The notes below the pieces were generated by a model. That model made no database searches and was not told where the DNA came from. It saw only the letters and a list, made by a program, of their open reading frames with translations. 64,000 nucleotides of DNA. Source: Ophthalmolycus amberensis. Lineage: Eukaryota > Chordata > Actinopteri > Perciformes > Zoarcidae. Positions 31,601 through 45,700 of this stretch are shown here, one piece after another. The stretch's first letter is position 1; each line of letters begins with the position of its first letter. The translations under genes and the position numbers were made by a program. Where the stretch lies: contig JAFEUB010001021.1 of NCBI GenBank assembly GCA_024529925.1, positions 1,256,501 to 1,320,500 on the forward strand. Direction: 5' to 3'.

Positions 31601-33925
31601 GGCCTAGTTTCCATCCGCCGCATCGAATGGAGTCAGCAACTGTTGGGGGAAAAAAGGCACTCGTGTTTACTGTGTGTCCACTGTGTAACCATAGAAATGG
31701 GTTGAGTGCGATGCCACCATTAGATTCCTTCATATTAAAACCACATGGCTTCATAGGCAGACACTGGACTGATCCTGTGTGAACTCTGGGAGCTCAAACA
31801 CAAACAAGTTAAAGCTATTAATAATAAACCGATCACACCACATTGTGGGGCTGGACTTATTTAATATCCTCTGAAAACCCTTCTGGAATGAATGTGTAGT
31901 CAACAGTGGATGTCATTAAGTGTAATGGCTGCTAGGTCATTTGTTGTGCCCCCGCTGCACCACTTCCTTCATGCACTTGGTAATGAGATTTTACTGTGGG
32001 CAGGAGGCCCATTCTCTTTGACCAATCACAGTCCCTGTGGTGCCAACTGAAAAGCTTCTATAATGCAGCCCAGGACGAGCGTGATCCGTGGGTCATGAGA
32101 AAATGTTTCTCTTCAGGAAAATATCTCTCTTACAGTAATGATGAATGAAGGTATCAGCAAGGCTCTGTTGTCTAGCAAGGTGACCAAAATGAGTCTACTA
32201 TCGAGTCAAGTGGCCAAATCAGATACTAATGACAACATGATAGAACTTCACATCAGTGTAATATTGAGTTTTGTGACGTGGTATCCATTGTCAGACATTA
32301 TTTTGTCGATGTTCAGTGAAAACCAAGTCCCCAATTTTGGTCATTTTGAATTTTTCAGGAAAAGTGAATGTGTAACTGTGATTTCAGACCAAATGTGCAA
32401 GAAGATAAAGTCTGCGTGAGGTAGAGCGCAAAAATAATAAGCAGCACTTGATCTTAGAAAGCAGCTAAGTAGGATCCTATGAACTTCAACAGAATGTAAA
32501 CAATGATAATATTATTCTTATAACATAGTGGTATCTTGATCAGTATCTTGATTTTTCTGCAATGCTTGACTGAGACTTCAGAGATATAATTCACATCAGC
32601 TTCTAACATTATCACTGCCTTAACTTCTGACTCCTGTCATGGAAAAGAAGTTCAGACCGGGCCAGTTGATGAAGTCTAAACTACTGTTCCCCAACTCTAT
32701 TCTTATTCTATACTTAATACCTATTGGTGTTCTGATGATCTTTGAAGAACGCACTGGAATCAGACAGTTTATTATTCTTCAAGCAACTAACGCAACCCGA
32801 GTCATTCTCCGGAAAATGACTGATTTATTCTGTTCTTACATAGTCTACAACACTTTTGCCTTTTTAAGCTCTTCCTCTGTTTTCCTTTGAAATCACAGGT
32901 GTGTCTCTTTTCCTGTCATGTGGGTGTGAGTTATGTTCGTATGGTTTCTAATGTGTGTATTGCATGTGCCAATGTGTCACGGTCAGCTTTATCTTTCTAG
33001 TGGGAGTTGAAAGCCTTTTCCTGATGCCGCCTAGCATAACGCGACTCTTTTTAGCTCAGCTGTTCTTCTCACAGCCCCAGCGGCCTTCGCTTGCCTTTTC
33101 CATGATAGCCTCACCAGACACCTGCTATGCCTCTTTAGTAGTAAAGCCAGCCTCACCATGCACCTGCTACGCCTTCTCTGTAGTGTTTTCTACAAGGCAA
33201 ACAGGCTGTATGTTGACCCAGTTAGACCACAATAGATGTACACTAGTTCTCAATATGCTGATGTCATATATGTGAGTTTCAAACATTTAGATATATTGAA
33301 ACAAATAGATATAATCGATGGTGCTATTATATGATAAATCAAACTCCAACACTCCTGTCAATGACAGAATCACATTGGATGCTCTTTGTGTGTGTTTGGT
33401 GTTAAAAGCTCTGCAATAATTCCTTAGTGAGTTGAGAAAAGACTGTTGGAGAACTAATACATTTCAGGAAATATCCCACTAAAATAACAAAAAATATACC
33501 ATCTAATAGTATCACAGTTACTACTGTATACTACTACAATTGTATGTACTATATATTTACAACAAATAGTGCAACAGTGTGCAAATACAAATATATGGAA
33601 CACTTTTTCTGTGTATGTAATACAAAAAATATGTTTACAGTCTACTCTGCTGACAGAGTTGACTGCAGATGTAGTCTCTGAAAATACGAAACCAGTGTCC
33701 CCGTTAAGCTGAGACCCTTGGGGTTCACATAATAAACCATTCGGCATCTGGACAAACAGTAGAGAGGTGGTGAAAGGGGAATAGAAAGCACAGACAATAT
33801 TTCCTTTTCTCCCTCTCTCTTCCTTGATTAACTCTTTTTCCTGACACTTTTCTCCCTCTGTGTCTCAGTTCCTCTATCCTCTTCATGAACCTTCTTGATT
33901 TCAGTCTGTTTTTTAATTTCCCTAC

Positions 33926-33956
<31 letters not shown>

Positions 33957-34335
33957 TGGAGCACTGCTCATGTCTATATCCTGCTGTTTTAGGAAACTGC
34001 TTTGGATATTTGATTCTCCGGCTCTGAGTCGTTTGATCTGTACTCCCTGCTAGCTCTTGCATGCAGCTTGGAGTCCCAGTGGGAAAAGAACAACATTAAT
34101 TCCAATGCTGTATCCAGCTGAAATATAACACACCCTGGAGATGATACAACATAACAACTGTTGTAAAAAAGTATCTTGGGCAACTGTGGCTACACATGGC
34201 TACCTTTCTGTTGTTAAAGTCTTCAGGTTTGAAAGCAGGATTGTACTGATGCGTAAAGCCTTCGACCATTTCATTTGCAAGATAACATTAGTAGTGCACC
34301 ACCAACAGATGCAACATAGCTGGGGAAAAATACCA
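28681..34335. other. Intergenic desert, right part; no gene seen
   Basis: No gene is supportable. A CA run sits at 33926-33953 and a roughly 42-bp imperfect tandem duplication at 33107-33190 (AGCCTCACC...CACCTGCTA twice). The remaining open frames are short and without domain signal. Confidence 0.4.
33926..33953. repeat. (CA)n microsatellite
   Basis: About 14 CA units. Confidence 0.95.
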
Positions 34336-34339
34336 TATT

Positions 34340-34815
34340 TGTGTATATTGTTTGAGAGGAATAGTTTGAGATTTTTGGAAAATGTGCTTATTGACTTTCT
34401 TGCCCAGAGTTGGATGAGAGGATTGATACCACTCTCCCGTCTGTAGCTGGAGCCAGATCCTGTTGGATAAAATTAGCATAAAGAGTGAAAACAGGGGGAA
34501 ACCACGAGCCTGGCTCCGTCCAAAAGTAACACAATTCCTAGTCCTAACCACGAAATAGTCTGCTCCATAATTTTACATAAAATGTCAAACTGTTGTTTTT
34601 ACTCTTTGTTTTTTTGTACAGATTAAACCAAAGAGATAGAGACTCGTCCTGGTAGGCACATGTTGTTACCTCTGGTTGCCCTTGTTTCCAGTCTTTAAAC
34701 TAAGCTAAGCTAAGCTAACAGTCTCATGGCTTCAGTGTACACAGAGAGTGGTATCAATTGGCTCACCTGACTCTTGGCAAGACAGCAAATAAGAGCATTT
34801 GTTTTTAAATAACAT
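34340..34815 (+). repeat. Foldback (long inverted repeat) interspersed element
   Basis: The two halves are inverted copies of each other. ATTGATACCACTCTC at 34422-34436 is matched by GAGAGTGGTATCAAT at 34744-34758. The left-arm TTTCTTGCCCAGAGT pairs with ACTCTTGGCAAGAC on the right, and left-arm TTAGCATAAAG...AAACAGGG pairs with TTTCCAGTCTTTAAACTAAGCTAAGCTAA at 34687-34715. Related pieces lie at 14.8, 37.5 and 53.0 kb. There is no open frame. It is probably a non-autonomous DNA transposon of the foldback type, and the ends are approximate. Confidence 0.6.
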
Positions 34816-34869
34816 ACTATTACTCTAAACTTACAATAATAACCTACTGAATGCGTAATTACTTCCATT

Positions 34870-34945
34870 GTTTCTGTTTTTGTAAAGTGTCTTTGAGTAC
34901 TTTTTAAAGTGCTATACAAAATAAATGTATTATTGTTGTTTAACA
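34870..34945 (+). mobile_element. L2-type LINE 3' tail
   Basis: TGTAAAGTGTCTTTGAGTAC...AAGTGCTATACAAAATAAATG with an ATT-type tail matches the 3' end of the LINE in pamr1 intron 12 (56518-56579). Only the tail remains. Confidence 0.65.
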
Positions 34946-35150
34946 CACATTGCATTCTGAGACTACAAACTGCTGCTGTTTTCAAGCTTAGCAAAGTGTA
35001 TAAAAACTTGAATAACACTGACATCGAGATTTGTTTAGGCATGAACACATAAGCAGTGAAGCAGACACAAATGCTATCACCACATCATTGGTCTTGTCAG
35101 TGTGGCAGGCACATAGTGTAGAACATAAACTGGTTGTTCTGTGCTTCGCT

Positions 35151-35154
<4 letters not shown>

Positions 35155-35190
<36 letters not shown>
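35155..35190. repeat. (TG)n microsatellite
   Basis: About 18 TG units about 270 bp upstream of the pamr1 start codon. Confidence 0.95.
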
Positions 35191-35192
<2 letters not shown>

Positions 35193-35455
35193 ATGAGTTA
35201 AGCATAAATCGTCGGAGCCTGCTTTCATTCAACAGCAGTGACGTCGTCCTCTGAGCGGAGCGAGGGGAGTTTTTGGGAGACCTGCAAGTGGAACTCCTCA
35301 TGAGGCTGGGCTGTAACCTGAAGCCAAAAAGAAATGAGAGAGAGAGAGAGAAAGAAGGGGGAGAGACAGAGAGGGAGGGGGAGGGAAGGACTGAAGGGCC
35401 AAGAGAAGGTGATGTCAGCTGAGTTCAGAAAGTAAACAGAGTTCCAGACTGCAGC
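35191..35455 (+). promoter_or_regulatory. Probable pamr1 promoter and 5' UTR
   Basis: The 265 bp before the first ATG include a CRE-like TGACGTC at 35239-35245 and a GA-rich purine tract at about 35334-35400. The transcription start and any upstream non-coding exon cannot be seen from sequence alone. Confidence 0.35.
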
Positions 35456-35609
35456 ATGCTGTCTGCGGGACGGGGACTGCAGCTGGGGCAAACCCACAGG
35501 GGCACCCACATAATCCCCGGGACCTCCACCTTTATCTCATGGAAGGAGGGCTGGTTCCTCTTCATCTCGCTCTTCATCTCCTTACCTCAAGGGACAGCCT
35601 GGCCCTACG
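35456..35609 (+). CDS. pamr1: pamr1 exon 1: start codon and signal peptide
   Basis: It codes residues 1-51 and one base of the next codon (phase 1). A long 32-residue leader precedes the hydrophobic core WFLFISLFISL, followed by a likely cleavage area near PQGTAW. There is no second methionine between the start and the core, so this ATG is the only candidate in the exon; an upstream non-coding exon is possible. The donor is ACG|GTAAGA. Confidence 0.75.
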
Positions 35610-38600
35610 GTAAGAGACTGGCAAAGCGTTTCGCTCCACTGTCGCTCTTTCTCTCCCTCTCTCTGTCTCTATGTTTGGCACGGCCTCTTGGTTTATGTTC
35701 TTTGTTCTCAAAAAGCCGGCATCAGCAACTCCCTCCATCCCCTCTTCCCTTCTATCCCTTAAGAGCACAGCAGCACTCAGCAAGGCTTGTAAAATATGAA
35801 CCACAGAGACACAGTGATTTACAGACGCTGCAAAGAAAAGCAGCACTGACTTGTTTGTGCAATCTTTGACTAAACAACTCATGTTTCTGAAATACAGAGT
35901 GAGGCATTCCTGTGAGGCTTTGTTTATTGTCCCATTAAAAGGTGCTTTGTGATCTTCCTTTCTACTCAATGCAGTTGTGCTCTGTGTGAAATGAAAGTCA
36001 GATTGTTTTTTTCTGCTCTTTAATAAAAGACGCACCAGTAAGATGTGGCAACACATTCCTTAAGGTAAAGCGAGGCGCTTAGAGTCCGAATAGGGGTGTT
36101 GAATCTTAGCACGCGTTCCCTTTTGTGTGAGAGCTTCTCTTTAAGTGCTAAAGGGTGCTCTCCCTGAGATTAGAGATTTGTCTCGGCCTGTTTACTCAGG
36201 GTGGCCACTTGAACTGCTGCAGGAAGACATGAGTCACGTTTAAATCAATCACGCTGGCTGTGGTAATGAGTATACCATACACTCGTCTCTAAGACTTCTT
36301 ACTAAACCGTTGCCCTCTGTTGCTTGCTCGCCCCACGATTACCAGGCAGTAAAATAATCTTCAATTTGTAATAGTGGTAAATGTGGCAACGGGCTGGGCA
36401 GAGCTCAGCTGTGTTGACTAAGAGAGTTCTCTCTGAGATATTTGCCCTCTTTTGTTGTTGTCAGCTGAGTCACTCTCAGCACGGCTTGTCTCTAATCATT
36501 CCTCATCAGCTGATGAGGAATGATTTTTTCTGTTGAGCAATCGAAAATAGTTTCCTTTTCTTAAAAGTAGAGCAAATGTGTTTACGTAAAAATCCTGACT
36601 TTGTGGACATGTCTGTTTTTGTTTATGCGTCTAATAGTGTGTTTAGCTAAAGTCCACTGGGAAGTTGTCAGGGCTACTGGGTAGTGTGTCGTAAGAAACA
36701 AAGGCCAAGGCTAGCACATGTAAAAAGCATATTCCATTGGAGAAAGTGAAATCCTGGCACAGAATATCGTTACAAGAATCAAAACATGTCCTCTGAATGA
36801 GCATTTGGAAAAATAGAGCGTCATATCAGACTCTAGAGTTCATTCCAAGTTGAGGAGCTGAGTACCGAGAGGAAAAGTGCAAATCTCAGCGTATTCATAC
36901 CATTTCACCATAGTGGGTAATAGAGTAAAAAGGATATTTCATTGGGGTTGTGGTTTCCTAGCGAAGGGAAGTTTATTGTAAGCAAATCTCCAGGATGACC
37001 ACTGGGACCAGCGCTGGGGATCAGGCTACATTCAGATACGCAATGCCCACGGAGCTCCCCTGGGAGTTTCCCCGTTCTACGATAGCAAAATCACTCCAAC
37101 CTCAAAATACCAGACAGCTGCTGCGGGCAGTAGGCAGAAGGAATTATACGCTGGCACATACATGCGCAGCACGAGCTCTCACAGCTGCTGTAAAAACTAT
37201 TATTCCATGATACATCAGCATAAAATAAGCACCATTTTGTCAGGAGGAAACTATTTATTCAGTAGATATATTCTGTAACCTGTCATTTTCTTCACAGGAA
37301 ACTTTTTCTGACATGAGTTCCCACTTAATTATGGCAAGGAACAAGTATGACTTAATGTTGTGGCGAGGCTTATGCAAAGCAGCATGGTCAAATAAAACTG
37401 ACACTGTCTTTATTGCTATACCACTCGTTGTTTTTGTCGGCAATTTGGGTGAACTGAACTTAAAAGCAGTATTTCCGCATTTTCGGAAAATAGTTCTTGT
37501 CGCTTTCTTGCTGAGACTTAGATGAGAAGATTGATACCAAGAAAGAGAATATGCATCTTTCCCAAAATGTTGAACTGCTATATAACTTAGTCAAAACCTG
37601 CAGAATGGAGCTACTACATGTCCATAGGTGACACAGCCACAGCATTGTGCTGTGTTTGTTAAGCATTGAACCCATCTTCTCACTGCGGGCTCCGCTAAAA
37701 TTGTCTCCACATTTGGCTCCTCAGCTTTGTTCGGAGTTGAAAATAGCTTAGCTGTGATACGGGTGTGAGAGAAGACTGAAGAAGATGCAGTTTCCGAGAA
37801 GTGAGCAAGGATACGACAAACTAGACAACAACTGGTTTAAATGCCACAGAAGACACTGCGCCAAGCTGCATTTCTTAAAACAGTTTATATCAAATTATAT
37901 CAACTCAAATTATTTGAAACTCTGGGCGCAGCACTTGGCTGTAAATATAAACTGGAGCCTAAAGTTGATGCCGATGCAAAATAACAGAAAATACTGACCT
38001 TGGGTTTTATTTAGTACAGAAGAAGTTGCTTCCAGAAAATGCTGGCACAGTTTCAGGAGAGTTGTGGAACAATTATGTGAGTTATCTGTGACCATTACAT
38101 TTGGACAGAATACATTTCTAAGGTAAAAGGTTAGCGGGCCAGCAAGGCAGTAAATTCAGGTGCAGGGTCACACGACTCGCGTGCATTTCCGTGACCACAT
38201 CTAGTCTGCCCCAGTAATAATGACGTCAGTCTCTGGATTCACATCAAAGGTGAGCGGCTGACACGTGCCGGCTAACAACCTGGGTCTGCCGAGCTTCTTA
38301 TTGGGTGGGAGGACAGAGGTCTCCACCAGGCGAGCTGTGATGCCTGTGTTATTGCTCTTTTCATTTCTCCGCCTGCTTGACATATTGAGGAGCTCAACAT
38401 CTGGAATGAAAATAAGCAGATACCACTTACATAAGACCAGAAAAGCAAAACAAGACACACAAAAATCGACAGACTTAGCTTCAGAACTGAGGGGGGAAAA
38501 AAACCTTTTGTGATTTTCTGTTAAACTGTGTTTGGCCTGGTGCCAGTGCCCTCTCTCTTACACAGCATATTAGTTATGTGTGTGCTGCTATTACATATAC

Positions 38601-41600
38601 CAGAAGACACATCTGACAGGTTGGATTGAAAGGATGCTAGACAGCTATGAGGCACAACAAGGAAGCAAGCTTTGTAGTGGGATGAATTTAGTACTTGTTA
38701 CAGAACCTTTCTGACAACTGTCAACACTTCCAGTTTGTGATTAAATACACATTAGCCAGCGGCACACAGCACAATAACAGTCTTGGGTTAAATTACAGGT
38801 CTGGGGAACATAATTATGAATGGAGTGTCATTTGCATGTTCATGCCATTTTTGTCCACACATTTGCAAAAACATACATTGGTCCATAAACAATTTCAAAA
38901 TAAGTTTTAGTGCTTTTGTTAAGCTTAGAGCTCAAACGCTGAAGGCCAGCTCATGCATGTACTAATGCTTACTCAAACGTCCACTCACTTGCAGGCTAAC
39001 TTCTGTACGCATGCACCTCCACACCTGAAAAAACCCATATGAACTTGTTACTGTCCAGTCTGTTGTTACCTGCAGGTAGTCTCTAGACCTGGAAGTCTCG
39101 CACATGTGTTTTTGCAAGGCAGTAAGCTTATAGCTGAAGGGAATAAATCCAAATTGCCATGGCCCAAGCTAAAGCACAGTTATGTAAAAATGATCTTCAT
39201 TGTGGTAAATCAGTAAACAAGTATTAAGGAGACGGGATAGCCTTTCGGAGAAGTAGATGCATTCCAGCATGCGTCCAGCACTGGGGGAGAAACCTCGGAG
39301 TCATGCTTCAGAGAAAAACATAACAGAAATGGAGGTCAACAAACTGAATCCATTCACGGAGAATAAACACTAAAAACACTGCTGCCTGTGTTTATTTACC
39401 TCAGGAGCATTAAGAAAACAGCTTGCGAAAATCTGGAAACTAATGCTATCATAAATGCTATTTCATGTCACTGTCTGAGATGAGAAAGAAGATGAATAAC
39501 CGACTCAAGTTAACACATAAAGATCTGTTTTATTCTGCTGTAAATCAGGGTCTTCAAAATAAGTGCACAGAGGGCAGCTAACAGGCTGTCTTTTCTCTAT
39601 CTAAGGACAAGACACTCTGCAGTGATCCATGTAATGACATTACCGGACCAGCTCATAAAGCTTTTTTGACCCTTTCAAGTTCATGTCCTATAAATCAGCT
39701 TTCACAGTCTCTACGGCCAGCGTTCTTTACAAACCTCAGCAAGGAAGCAGGAGATGGTGTCAGCACCTCTCAATCCCCACGTGGCAGGCGTCACACCTTC
39801 TAAACACTGTTTTCATACAGCTCCGTTGTTTATTGCAAGGCAATGGTTTAAAGACTAAACAGTGAAATTGGCCGGTCGATAATGGCTTAAGTCCACTCTC
39901 TCTTTGAGTCCCAACCTCGATTTTATGTAATTTGGGTCATATTTTAATCAGACAAACAGATGTTGAAAAGATCGTTGCTTGCAACTGCTTTTTTATTGCA
40001 GTTTATTGAATGAAAGCAGACCAGAGTTTGGATGGACTCCTGGACTCCACTGAGCAAACTCAAGCTACTGAAATAAACCAATTAGCAGCTTCAACTCGAT
40101 TTTTTTTCAAAATCATGTAGCTTTGTATTCCCTTTTGGGTCAAGTGCCAGATAAAAGGGGAACTCCACTGAATTAGGTGGAGGGGGAATACTCCTTCATA
40201 TGTGTAAAACACATCGTATGAAGCCTTTGGTGGCTCCAGAGGGAGCTGCACGAAATCTGATACATTCAAATTCATCAAGCGATGTCTCTTGAGGCAAATT
40301 AAGATTACAAGTCTGAAAATGAAAAAAATAAATAAACAAATCCGGTGGAGTTAAATAGAAGTGAGTTTACCAGACCTCTGTAGCCCGCTCCTCATCTCTG
40401 CTTGAGGCTAGTGGCTCGAGTCGCTACACACCCGAATCTCTGACTGAACTGTTGCCGGTGAAATTACTGGTAGGCAATAAAGGCAGCAGTTTTTCACAAG
40501 GAAGAAGAATGTGTGGATTCAAAATGAAGATGTATCTGGTTTTGATGCGTTGATTTTGATCTTATTTTTTAACTGCCGACCGTGAGTCTGACAATGTTAT
40601 TGGTCTGCAATGCTAATCTTGTAGCATGGGCTAGACCTTTTTATGTGTTTTAAATAGATTTTAGCTAAATATATTGAGGAAAATAATAAGTAGGGCTCTG
40701 GCAAAGATAGGTTTTTACTTGGTGTGCCCCTGTCATATTTGTCTACTTGACTCACAATAATGTGCTTTTCTTTTCTCAACAGACATCTCTCTAAACACGC
40801 AGGCCATGCCCATACCATGTTCGTGGTTCTCGCACTTGGTCAAAAGAAATCCACAAAAATCACAATGTCAACAGAAACTATGAGCTTCTCCTTTTGTGCC
40901 TCATGGAAGCAAACCGAGCTAAAATAAACAAGACAATGCAGCTTTGATTAAAAAAAACCAAAGCTTCGGGGTCGTAAGTTTACATTCATTTTTACCACAA
41001 GAAAACATTGCGGTTTATTTGACAGCATGGGCATTGCATAATGGACTGGCCCGTTCGGGCGGCATGGTCCAATAACATTTGAGTTACATTGAATTATAGT
41101 CCTGAGATCTATCGCACGCCATCCCAAAAAAGGGACCCCAGGTTGTCAGTGGCTTGCTGAACATTTGAGCTTTCAGGTTATTTTACAAATCTTATCTGAG
41201 CCCACGTTATCAAGACATAGATGACCTACGCTAGGAACTGACAGGAATCATAAAATAGCTAAAGACTCCAATGACTTTATAAAGGATAAACTCTGTTGAA
41301 CTAGTGGCATTGCACAACCTACTCTCTGTTTGATTAATGTCGTTGCGTTTGTTGAGGAGAAAACTCAGGTGAACAGACTCAGGTCGAGGCGTTTAGCTCA
41401 ATTCAAGCAATAAGGTTTATTTGTAACAGAAGTATTATGTCCAGCAGTTAAACGTGCACGGACCTAAAGCAAAGTGAAAGCTAGAGACGCTTAAGCAGAG
41501 TGCGCACGCGGTGTATAGGTTCTCCCTTCTGGAAGCCTATTGGTGGAATACAAAGTAGGAGGCGGATCTGTTTCTAGCTTTCAGACAGCCTCGTTGGAGC

Positions 41601-42697
41601 ACTGGGCATCTCCGCACTGGGACCGCCTTCTCTGCGTCATCAGTCTGTATGCATGTTGTTGTAACAGCATATTGTTATGTTCGGCCGACTAGATAAGCGG
41701 GGCGCCTCTTTATCTCTAAGACGGAGCTGGCAGTTGAATCTGGTTCTCTGTAAGGCTCTGTGACATTTAACTGGGGCAAAAGCTATCCTTCAGAGTTCTA
41801 GTACTTTCCACTTTGTTCAGGCGAGCGCTAGAGTACCCCGCCTGGAGTTTTTGACCTTCTTGCACTAGAACTCACATATCCGCGTATAAGCTGTGTTTAA
41901 CATTGAATGAATGTATATTTTATTTACACGTTTGTCAAAGCTCACTGTGTCTGCTCGGAGAAATAGCTGAGGAGAACGAGCCAGATTGCAGTTGGACTGA
42001 GATACAATTTATGATATCATTAATGTGGAAGGGCAGACTCACAGCATTCCCAGACATCTATGATTCTCCTCTCTCGTTGACCGTCTGCAAACTATCACTG
42101 AGAGATTTATCGTTCCTGGTTTTTGCTTTTGTGTGTCTGTGTTCTAGATTCTTGGTTTCACAAAAGTCACACAAGCAACAAATAGCTCGAGCGTGCAGCT
42201 ACGGCATTACAAATAAAAACAGTGTACAAGTGTGCCTTTGTGTTTTTAGATGGGGGAGTGTCAGGGAAGAGTAAATGGTTGGAGGGTTGAGGGCAGAGAA
42301 GTTATGAGGGCTCAGAGGAGGGCACGTTCAAAATGCTGCACCGACAAGTTGCCAAGTTTAAAGTGCAGCTTCTGTTAGTACTCTGTCCACATCTGCCACA
42401 AGAGAATTTCCACTTGTCGGTTTCAGCTTTTAAATCCACTGTTACATAACCGCTCAGACTCAAAAGTCCTTGACTCACTGGTTTCCAGTCCAATTAAACA
42501 TTCCATTTATTTGGTAGAACTTTGCAAAGAGGAAGGGCTTTCTGATTATTGATTTGGATTCTGATTTCTGTGACAGTGACTTTACCATCGTGGCATGTTG
42601 TCTGATGTAACGTAGTATGAGAACATACAGAGGAGGTAAACTACTGAGAGACCTGCCAACCATATGGCAGTGGAAATAAGCCAAGGCAGAGCAGCAT

Positions 42698-42769
<72 letters not shown>

Positions 42770-45700
42770 GTTACTCATCAGAATCCTTCCACTGCTGCTC
42801 TGGCTTCTGCTGACCATAACCCCCGTGTCTGCTCACAGGGCCAAACCATTACATTTTGTCATATTTTCTCCATGTTTGACTCATCTTCCTCTCTTTGTCA
42901 GCACATGTATATGATGCTTACATGAAATATTTGTTCCCTGCTTGCTTGTTTGAGTTGCTGACCCTGACGTATTGTCATTTTCAGATTACAGGTATTTGTA
43001 CAACCACTGCCCGGGCCCAGAGTGGAACGTTATGTGTAGAGGCTGCTGCGAGTATGATGTGATCCGCTGTAAATGCCCCCTACAGGGGACGCCGGTGGGC
43101 TATGCAGTGCCCTGCTGTCGCAACGCCATCAATGAGTGCGACCCCTGCATCATCCATCCAGGTAAAGCCCTTGCAAATGTTCATATTTGAATGAGTGAGA
43201 CGTTGCAAACTTGTTTTCCTTGAACAGAATAAAGAGTTGGCCTTCTCCTTGTAAAGTCTACATCTGCTGATCTAGTCTTTAACTAACATCTGCATTGTAA
43301 AGTGTGTAAGACGAAGCGATGTCGGTCAACTGCACAGCTGTTTGCACCGTAGCATTACACGCAGTATGAAAGCCTGAACATATTTGTGACGGATATAATT
43401 TGTTTACAGGTCAACTTCACATTGGCTCCTTCTTTTGACTTTCTGGCAGACTCCTCTTGAATGAGTGCAGGAGTGAATGATCATACTTTGAACTGTGATT
43501 TATGAATGAAATGGGGGCAAACATGTGTGTGTTTGTACTCAGAGATGTGCGCATCGTAAGAAATACAGGTGTGCATATACAGTACGTGAGAATATAATCA
43601 CTTGGAGATGTTTGCACACGTGTGCTGTAGCTCTTGCATTGAAACTCTTGCATGTTTTTTTTCTACATGCCAACCCGCCTGTACAAGTATGTCATGTTTT
43701 CTTCACAGCTTGAATGTAAAAAGAAACAGCTGTTTAAAATAAAATGGATACCTGTAAATCCCATTTTACTCTTAAACTCAAAAAAAGAAGCAGTCTCGTT
43801 AGTTAAAAACCTTCCTCCCAGGAAGCCAGTTTAGGGACTTTTTTCCACATTTGTATGTATGGAAGCACTAATGTTTGTGTGTTCTTTTGTAGTGAAAGAT
43901 GAGCATAATGATTGAGTTGATTAAAAGGAAACATGGCAGCGGTCTGATGGAGGTTGGTGACATGGCTCAAGCCATGGAGGGAAAATGTTCCCAATTCTGA
44001 CAAAAAGATAACTAAGACCTAACCTAAGACTTGATTTGAATTGTTTGCATCCTTTTAATTGTGCCCCGTCAGACTGACTCTTTAATTGCTTTACTGTGAT
44101 TTGGTTTCGGGTTCTCTTTCTTTCAGGTTGCAGTATATTTGAGAACTGTAAGCGATGTAACAATGGGACATGGGGCCCCAGGGACGACTTCTTCATTACT
44201 GGAAAATACTGCGCTGAGTGTCGGCCTGGCTGGTCTGGTGGAGATTGCATGAGTAAGTATCTTCATTCTCCCAAATAGCAGATCCTATAGGGCTTTGCGA
44301 TCAAACTTTTTTTTTATCTATGCGTGAAATGAATACAATGTGCATGTGGTCTTTCCTTCCCTGATGATTTATGCTCATCTGGGACAACTATGCCAGCTTG
44401 GAAGGCTGCCATATGCCCAGGAGCTTTTTCCACAAGGAGCTGAATGACAAGTCAGAGTCAACTATCGGGAATCCCATCAAACTATTTAATATGTACCACA
44501 CTGACGACAGCTTTTTCAATATGCAAATATTTTGCCTGAGGTAACAACAATCATACATTTAATTAAAAGCAGAACCTGGATAGGCTGCTGAACGCCTTGT
44601 TGTCCCTGTGCGTATTGTGTTTGTGTTTCTTTATTTTGCTGAGCACTACACTGGACTTTTACAGTTTGGAAGCTCAAATGTAATTGCTTTTGGTTAGAAT
44701 GGTAACCAAAGCAGCTGAATATAGCCCCTCAAATAGTTAAGCTGTAATAATTCCCAGTCACTGGAATTTAAAGAACACCAACTTTCCAAAATGGAATTCT
44801 TTCCCATGTGTTTTTCAGAGTGTGGGGGTGTGATCCGTAAACGGCAGGGCCACTTGGTGCTCGAGAGCTACCCCAACAATGCTCGATGTGAGTGGACCAT
44901 CCAGGTGGATCGTCCCTTTACTATAGAGCTCAGGTGAGACCGTGTCCCCTCTGCTGCTGTCGTTATAGTTCACTGATCCTCATTTACCTGCCTGTGTCAT
45001 CAGACCTCATCCGTTGGGTTACATCGGGAAGGTTAATGATAATATTCACTGCTAATAGTTGTTTTTGCCTATCACAAAGCATGATGGGTAAAACCACAGG
45101 TTCGACTGGTGGTCCTTCACTAATAATTACATTAAAAGATTCAACATTATTCTAAATAATCGGAACACTTCGCTGTCAACAGTTTTCATTGGAACTACTT
45201 TCAAAGGAAGAATCCCTATAAAATCATGGGGAAGGTTTCATAGCCATCAAGTGACGAAATAATAGTTGATGTGGAGACATTGACCACAGGTTACAAACAC
45301 ATGTGCCTGTGGGAAACTGAAGCATATTGCAAACTTTTGTTTCAGTTTCATTTGGCATTAAAGCATTACTTTTAGGGATCTTCATTGGCCATCTGTAATA
45401 GTTATTATTGGCTGACCTGCTTAAGTTGAATTCCCACTCGGTTCAGTTTGTGCAAGATGTATGTCCTGAACAAGTCCACAGCAACATTTAGGAAACCACA
45501 ACACCTGCTTTGTTTCAGGGCAAGTTATTGCTTTTCATTGCTTTTCAGTCCTGTGATAACTTTCTCTGTCTGTCATTCTCTCCATTACACTTACAGCATT
45601 TCACTGGCCAGCCTCTGGGCAGGGCTTTAGCAGAACAAAAGCTCCATACAGTTAGATTCAGGCTGAGCGTGCGGTAATAACACATTTAGAGTATGTTTTT

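Larger units (their letters stand above)
35610..42984 (+). other. pamr1 intron 1 (7.4 kb)
   Basis: Largest intron. It contains a 32-bp perfect palindrome (36494-36525), one arm of the foldback repeat (37465-37560), a probable solo LTR (41350-41928) and a long AC microsatellite (42700-42769). No nested gene seen. Confidence 0.7.
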
